Below are positions 57,781 through 64,000 of a stretch of 64,000 nt of DNA, in pieces. Made by a program: the position numbers and the translations under genes. The DNA comes from Otatea glauca (lineage: Eukaryota > Streptophyta > Magnoliopsida > Poales > Poaceae): contig CM070713.1 of NCBI GenBank assembly GCA_036346275.1, forward strand, positions 71,168,382-71,232,381, written 5' to 3'. The number at the start of each line of letters is the position of its first letter. Positions within the stretch are counted from its first letter, which is position 1. The notes below the pieces were generated by a model that did not search any database, had not been told where the DNA came from, and worked only from the letters and a program-made list of their open reading frames with translations.

Positions 57781-58480
57781 AAAAACATATTCTGATCCTT
57801 TGTTTGCTGGGCCTTCGTGGGATTGAGGAATTGAGATGGTGATTCATTGACGGGTGTTCACTCGACTATAACGGTATAAGCTATATGATGCGCATTATTA
57901 GCATGGTATAGACAATCATTACAATAATAAAAGAACAAGACGATACTTATATAGATGGAAAATGATATATTTATTGTTTTGCTATACAAGTATTTGAGAG
58001 AGAGAAATTGGTCACAAGTGACAAGTGTAAGGAAGCATAGTTAGAATTTTTTCTCTTATAATATATAATATTAAAATATCACAAGTGGAGTTATGCAACA
58101 ATCTATTTTTCAAAAAGTCATTTAAACATGTTGTAAGGATAACACCTGCATAATTGTGCAGGCCACCTTTCTAGTTATAGACAATAAGACATACAATAGT
58201 GTTTTACGTTGTCTATATGATCACCTCATACTGTTAAATTCTCTTTGCTCCTCTTACCTCTGTATTAACAAAATTTTAATGATAAAACATATAGATAATT
58301 GATATTGTATAATTGTACACGCTGTGAACGCGAGTAGTACATGGACAACAACCAAACTTGACTTTTTGACTGCAGCACTCAATTCGTGCTTCTTGGGAAC
58401 TTACTGGCCATCTAGTATTTGTTTGTTTTGCATCCGGAGTAGTCGAAATTCGTGTAAGTGGTTTGTTGCACGTAATCATC
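57781..58480. other. Intergenic, no gene recognised
   Basis: I see nothing supportable. Confidence 0.4.
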
Positions 58481-59467
58481 TAAAAGCATCTCCAATAGCA
58501 TCTGTATTGAACTCGCTATCTATATTTTTTAGGGGTTCACAGCGAAAACTCGTCTCCAACAGACTCGCCAGCCTCGTCCCAAAATCTAGCGACGCGAGGG
58601 AGACTCCGCTCGCTATCCTGGCTGTATTCCGTTCGTGCGACTGCAGGGACAAATCCCAGAGGCTTCGTCTCCTCCGGCAGCGCGGCGAGGTTTCCTGTTT
58701 GTCGGTGCCGCTTCGTCTCCGCGGGCTCTTCTTCCTCTCCCCCGCGAGGCTACGAATCCCCGGCGAATCCTCAGATTTGGCGATCTACCGAAACATCGGC
58801 GACCGCGGCTGCAGGGATTTCAGTCCGTTGGGCACAGGTTCGTCTCCCCTTCGCAGCTTCATTTCCCCAGCACATCTTCGTCTCACTTCCTCTCCCTGGC
58901 AGCTGCTTCGTCTCCCCCTGCGAGGCTTCGTACAGACCTGCGAATCCCCGGCGAATCCTCCCCTCGCGCACATCAATTTCTGTTCGAAATTTCGAGCCGA
59001 TTCGGTATTAATCTGTGCATGTAAGTTAATCGAGCAATTTGTGAAATCATCGCTTGCGTTGATGCTTCGTGCGATGAGATTTCCGCTCGAATTAGGTTTG
59101 ACAAGCCTGATAATCTCGTAAATTGTTGTTTTCCAAACCTCACACACTCTAGATTTCACAGCATCGTTGGATGGTTCTGGCTGGGGGATGCAAACTTTTA
59201 CAGTTCAAGGGCGATTCTATATGCAGTGCTTATTTCAGGAATCTGTGGTATAATAGATGCAGAAAGACTCCCGCTGTACTTGGGCTCCTAAGATGTACCA
59301 CTCAAATTAACAAGCACACAAAGCTTGTATGGCCATCCTGATTCTGCTACACAAACAGGTTATTTTCAGCAAGATAACTTCTATTTATGAGTCATGACTC
59401 TACTCATTGTATATCCAGTCTACAGATGGTGGTGGGAAATGCCAACTTTGATGAGGAAACTGAAGCT

Positions 59468-59785
59468 TCAAATGCACATATCATAAGTGACGTCTTCTAA
59501 CAGTTCATCCAGTATGAATTCCCATATATTGACAACGATCTCTTCACTTTCTGATCGAAGATTCATCCAAGTGCCTTCCTCCAGATCCATGCTAACTAGC
59601 TGGTGTAATGTGCTTGGAAATTGATGATAAAGATGGCCCTCAATACGCTTATTTATTTCTGAGATGAGGTTCTGTCCCATTGGAGGTGCCTGTATGTTAT
59701 GTCTGAGAAAAGATAAGCAAGGAGAGTTTATAAAATATGTCCCCTGGATTACTGTTATATCTTCACAGATACACTCCATCAACAT
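59468..59785 (-). pseudogene. Host-gene fragment, DUF4378 / TRM-like C-terminal domain
   Basis: A 105-codon frame reads APPMGQNLISEINKRIEGHL, then SMDLEEGTWMNLRSESEEIV and NIWEFILDELLEDVTYDM. This pattern (acidic W-x-x-x-x-x-E followed by an amphipathic ILDELLEDV end) resembles the DUF4378 domain that ends plant TRM/LONGIFOLIA-type proteins, which bind the TON1-PP2A complex at cortical microtubules. The fragment has no start context and lies inside Harbinger copy 2, so it looks like captured exon DNA. Assignment is by memory of the motif only. Confidence 0.42.
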
Positions 59786-60000
59786 GCATTAATTCGGGCT
59801 GATTGATCAAAACATTAGTTCAGAACAATGGCCTGTTAGGTTTGAGTAATGAGGTATAGCGATGGTAGAGAAGCACAGTGATGTCTCATTTCATCAATTC
59901 GGGCTGATTGACCAAAATTTAAATAAATGGAATTTGATTGCTATAGAATATAAGCTTTAGTTCTTTTTTCCTGTTTGTAGGATTAATTTCGATCACCAAC

Positions 60001-60950
60001 TGACGAATACTAATAACAGGGGTACCCCAACAGTCCGAAACGACGAGCCAGCGGCCTCAAGCATATCTCCAGCCCAACAGGCCGCGTCCGGCCCGCCACC
60101 GACCGAATCGCCTGCGAGACCGCACAAGACATCCGCTCCCGACCAGCCAGGGGAAGCGAATCCGACCGGACAGCGCTCCTGACCCCCTCTTGGCGGGGCG
60201 GGATCTCCCGACTCCGACCGGACAGCGCTCCCGACCCTCTTGGCGGGGCGGGATCCCCCGACTCCAACCGAACCAAGGTGACGGACGCCGAGGGCCGCGT
60301 GTTAGGTCCTCATCGGCCTACCGCCACGTACCCCCGAATAAGGTCAATCAGAGTGACTATACAAGGGCAGGTGGCTCCTTCCCAAGAAGATCTGGTGACT
60401 GCAGAAGACAAAGCTTCCAGCCCCATCAACCGATCCCACGACAAGACGAGCGCACGCTCCCTCCCGAGACAGCACCAACGTCACGCACCGCGACGTCAGC
60501 ATTCGCAAGGATCACAGAGGGCAAGTACGCTATTTCCCGGGGAATACCTAACCTCCCTGACCACCAAGGCTATCAACCCAGCATGGGCAAGACGGGTGGC
60601 GACGATCCACGGGACGAAGGACCGAGCTCTAACATAGGTCACCTCGCTCTTCCCCAAACTCGATGTAACTCCGCCCTTCCTTCTGTATAAAAGGAGGCAG
60701 GACTAAACGATTAAGAGAGCGCGAGGAGGGAGAGGGAGACATAAGAACACGAGGAGACTAAGTCATTTAGGGGCCTCGTCTGTAAAAACATAGTGCAAAA
60801 AGCAATACAATACGACCATCTGAACTGGAGTAGGGATTTTCAACCCGAACCAGTATACATCTTGGACTCACGAGTCTAACCATTCAGGGAGTGGAACGCG
60901 CGACCCCCTAGACTTACAAATTTACTTGCCGGCGCTCGAAAACGCCGACA
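60001..60950 (-). mobile_element. Solo LTR, 950 bp, inverted copy of 31898-32841
   Basis: On + it runs TGACGAATACTAATAACAGG to AAACGCCGACA, the reverse complement of the copy-1 termini. CCAAC lies on both sides (59996-60000 and 60951-60955). A TATA box (TGTATAAAAGG on +, about 60684) and the conserved ACTCCCTGAATGG block (its complement near 60885) are shared with copy 1. No internal DNA remains. Confidence 0.93.
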
Positions 60951-60955
60951 CCAAC

Positions 60956-62835
60956 CTTTTGCAAGATTGTTAAATTGAGTCAACCTATTAGGTACGTTTG
61001 ATCTGTACATGGTGGATTCAGAATTTGCTGGCACTGTCGGTTCTCATTGTGATTACGCTTCTCGGGTTCTCGGGTTGCTCGGCGTCATTGTGATTCGGTT
61101 CTCGTGTTCTTCTTGTCCTCTTACTCGCAGCTTTGAATCACCCGACTTTGGTTTGCATACTACATTGGTTGTTCTAACCAAACAAAGACAAACATTTGCA
61201 TTTGCTTATCCTTGTTCTAGGTAGATTGATTAAATAAATTTGTTAGATCTTTTCCAATAAAGACTAAAGATCATTTTCCTCCGTTTGCCTCTAGTTTTTG
61301 TTTGTACATCGGTAGCTTGTATTTTATCCATCTTTCATTGATAATTAGAAGGTGCTTCTCGCTAGTCTCTTTTGTACGCTCTGGGCTAGCTTTATGTAAC
61401 GAATATATATTTCAACTTGAAGTGTTCACAGTTCTCAACATTTTTAACTTATGCAGATGTTGAAGTAGAGAGTTGCGAAGTAGATAAATCTATTCTTAAG
61501 AGGAGACTTTCTGAATCAGCATCAGAAGTTGAACGATGGGTGAGAACCTCACTTTAGAAATGTTAAAGACGATTCTTCTTACGCAAATCTGAATTCAGAG
61601 AGCTATCTGCAGTGGTCAACTGATGTAACTTGCTTTTATTTTGCAGAGAAGAAAATGCTTCGCATGATGCTGAAGTTATGTTAGGTGATACTCAGCATGA
61701 ATCAACATAATCCAGAATATGCATACCTTTGCCTTGAGTTACATTCTGTAGTTATGTGTGCACTGATATCCTTATTAGGTTCCTTTGCACTAAAAGCTTA
61801 TATGTTTTCTGTTAACCTGTATGATAATCTTGTGTTGATTGGTGATAGGCTTTGGATTGCCCCTCTTTGTCTACAAATGATAGGCTTTTTGCTTGTTTGT
61901 TAAAGCTTTTCCTTAGATTGGGAAGTGAAACTTTGCGTAATTCCTGTCTGCTATTGCATTGTTTCTTGCAAGCTTGAAGAGTGACATATGACCTTATTAT
62001 TCCTTTGTAACTTCTGACTTGAGTTTTTTGTATATATATGACATGTTAATTCCATTGTACTGATCGGCTGAAATCAGGTTAAGCCATTAAGGATTGTTTT
62101 CTCGTTATGTATTGATGCAACATTTCATCTTGCTCAGTGCCTAGTGAACTATTGGTTAATGGTTCGAATGTTAGTGTATGTGGAAGTTCCCTCTGGACAT
62201 TTCCCTGACAAAGTGTTCTGTTCTTTAATCATTTTTCATGTTCCTACACTATTGAAGCACCAATGTTTCGTGTTTGCTTTGTTCAACATTTGTAATTGAA
62301 AAAAAAACGATTATACTTCTTCAGAAGTCAGGTTGTTAATTCCATGCATATTCCTTTTTGTTAATATATATTGTGTCATCTTTTTTATGTAGTGCATTTG
62401 ATATACCAACTGGAAAATATAATCTTACTGACAGACTTATCCATCTCGGTTTCTTAAATTGCCTCAGGTCTTTGTGAATTTCAGATCAATTTGTAATAGC
62501 AACAATAAAGAGGATGACACAATAAACTCAGGAAATTTCCTTGCACCTTTTCCGATTTATTATGCCCAAACATTTTGGAGTTCACTAAACAAGTTACAGG
62601 ATTTTCGAAAGGTTCAAATTGTTTCGATTGTACTACTGACTTAGTAATGGTTAACCATTCTTATATTTGGCAAAACCTAGCTAGATTAATCTTACTAGTG
62701 TGCATGCATAGCGAATGATTGGAGAACTTTGGAGTCGTGAAGGTTGTCAATTTTGTTAATTGAAGGTAGAGATAGTGAGGGAATTACTTAGACTACCTAT
62801 TGACTAGTGAGCACTACTGATGATAAGAACATGGA
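60956..62835. other. Interior of Harbinger copy 2, origin unclear
   Basis: A possible exon lies at about 61457-61540 (after an ATGCAG acceptor, reading ESCEVDKSILKRRLSESASEV, ending before GTGAGA), with a second short piece at about 61647. These may be captured exons. The rest is T-rich on + and shows no gene. Confidence 0.35.
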
Positions 62836-63010
62836 AAGAACGAGAGCAATCTGAGTTTGAATTGAAGAGAATGATGGAAGAAGAGATAATTATGAGCGTC
62901 GACACTAGTCGCTTGAGTGGGCCACAACAACAATACTACTTGTCCTTGCAGAATGATATCATCGTTCGAAGATGTAATAGGTTCGGTTGAGCACTACTTA
63001 TGATGTATGA
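62836..63010 (+). pseudogene. Fragment of the Harbinger Myb-like gene (C-terminus)
   Basis: Matches, read on +, the last codons of the gene at 3269-4359: ELKRMMEEE-, IMSVDTSRLSG- and MISSL.DVIG-like stretches at about 62858-62995. It continues into the same 3' sequence as copy 1 to about 63110. The upstream SANT part is missing. Confidence 0.8.
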
Positions 63011-63742
63011 ACTAATTTGTTGTAAACTTTTGTGCTACTAAACCATGATATGCTACAGTATATGTATGCATTATTTCGAATTTAAATTTCTCGCATTCAA
63101 ATACACCATTCGAATTTACCGGTTACAACGTGTTCGTCACAATAAATTTAAATTTTTAAATTCCCGCATTCAAATATAGCTGTTCGAATTTACCGGTAAA
63201 AAAACGATTGCTGGTATGACAGTTATGTGGAATATGATTAGAATATAGGAAAGAGAAGATAGAGAGTGTGATATGAAGAATGCTGTTGGAGAAGAAGGAG
63301 ATATGAAGAGGTATTTTTTTAGAGAGTTATTCAAATATGGCTTTTAGAAAGTGAGATTTGAAGAGTTCTTTTGGAGATGCCCTAGGAGTCGCAAAAATGC
63401 GAACGATCACAACTAGTATAATCCACGTATGCATCAAACTTTCCATTTTACGCATTTAAAAAATTTCCTTGACGTGTATAACAAATATGTATGTACCTGT
63501 AGAGTGTGGGGGGGTGTGAGTCCATGTACTCTTAAAAAATCAAACACAGAATACTTGAACACGCATGTGAACTACGGCACGTATCGATTAGCTAAGCAAT
63601 TCATAAAAAAAAACATCGAACTGTTCACAGCTGGCAAGGCATTTTTCACATTCATATGTACATGGGTAACAGGAAAAGTTCACGAGGCTCCTAAAAACAC
63701 GCGGTACAATTGTACGAGCACCTCTAAATGAATCATATCCTT

Positions 63743-63965
63743 TGTTAGGAAATCACGTGACTCATGAAAGACCATGATAGTCCCTTGGTTAAAACCTTAG
63801 ACGACTACTATATAAGGAGGGGATCCTCATTGTATAAGGAATCAGAAAACAATAAAAAATTCTCTCGATGTTCCCCTCTAAACATGTGTCTCTCTTTATC
63901 TTTCTGTTCTCCACTTCAGATCTGTTCGGGAATCCCGGACTATTCGATAGCGAAGTTCCTTAACA
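63743..63965 (+). repeat. 5' LTR of a further Copia element, truncated by the window end
   Basis: Starts TGTTAGGAAATC and ends TTCCTTAACA. Its second half is very similar to the 6571-6796 LTR (GTGTCTCTCTTT.TCTTTCTGTTCTCC, then CAGATCTGTTCGGGAA), while its first half has diverged. A TATA box (CTATATAAGGAGG) is at about 63808. CGTTATCAGCACG follows it, the same putative primer site as in the 6.57-kb element. The element body lies beyond 64000. Confidence 0.85.
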
Positions 63966-64000
63966 CGTTATCAGCACGAAGCTCTACCGGCGAACGGATT

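Larger units (their letters stand above)
58484..63382 (-). mobile_element. PIF/Harbinger relative, copy 2 (inverted, transposase deleted, composite)
   Basis: Ends match copy 1 in reverse order: AAGCATCTCC at left and, read backward from the right, GGGCATCTCCAAAAGAACTC. The flanks TAA (58481-58483) and TAG (63383-63385) nearly agree. Shared blocks are in the expected inverted order: 58484-58640 with the right end of copy 1, 59868-59958 with 4842-4755, 62836-63060 with 3420-3190 (end of the Myb-like gene), and 63240-63382 with the left end. The transposase gene is absent. Segment 60001-60950 is a later solo LTR, and 58650-59800 plus 60956-62800 contain DNA not present in copy 1. Confidence 0.68.

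Noticed and set aside
58324..59159. Long overlapping frames on both strands, including a 265-codon one
   Set aside because: No domain recognised; the region is the GC-rich end of Harbinger copy 2 and resembles leader or terminal DNA of copy 1.
1..64000. tRNA or rRNA genes
   Set aside because: No convincing cloverleaf or rRNA segment was noticed by eye; a covariance-model scan was not possible.

Overview
This window is nuclear DNA of a grass (Poaceae). The clues are a cytosolic glutamine synthetase with the 11-exon structure and N-terminus of the rice GS1;1 / maize Gln1-3 clade, GC-rich first exons followed by AT-rich introns, and dense Stowaway, Tourist, hAT, Harbinger, Mutator and Copia DNA. 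No species is claimed.

Layout. 1.2-5.75 kb: a two-gene PIF/Harbinger element (transposase on +, Myb/SANT protein on -), both genes broken. 6.57-9.23 kb: a young, internally deleted Copia element with both LTRs and a perfect 5-bp target duplication. 9.2-15.4 kb: AT-rich repeats, a foldback MITE, a likely Copia LTR remnant and an unclassified element with an 8-9 bp target duplication. 15.47-22.98 kb: a 7.5-kb Mutator-like element (MULE) on the minus strand with three genes: a mudrA-type transposase and two cargo genes whose splice sites join in one frame. Its terminal inverted repeats are arrays of 21-bp imperfect palindromes on a 30-bp period. 24.0-27.15 kb: the intact glutamine synthetase gene (-). 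27.7-30 kb: nested MITEs. 30.8-37.55 kb: a decayed Copia element split by a solo LTR. 38-44.9 kb: MITEs, tandem duplications and a GC-rich stretch. 45.0-48.7 kb: an intact ITN1-like ankyrin/PGG membrane protein gene (+). 49.5-51.4 kb: a frameshifted PPR gene (+). 52.0-52.4 kb: a hAT-type MITE. 53.3-55.5 kb: an intact membrane RING-H2 E3 ligase gene (-). 55.7-58.5 kb: AT-rich repeats. 58.5-63.4 kb: a second, inverted Harbinger relative that lost its transposase, contains an apparent host-gene fragment and was later hit by a second copy of the solo LTR. 63.74-64.0 kb: the 5' LTR of another Copia element that runs off the window.

The apparently functional host genes are therefore glutamine synthetase, the ITN1-like gene and the RING gene; the PPR gene is doubtful. 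They are unrelated neighbours rather than a pathway. The most unusual structure is the MULE: three-gene content, 30-bp-phased hairpin modules in its termini, a 96-bp near-perfect palindrome, and premature stops in all three genes, most of them explicable as C-to-T changes.
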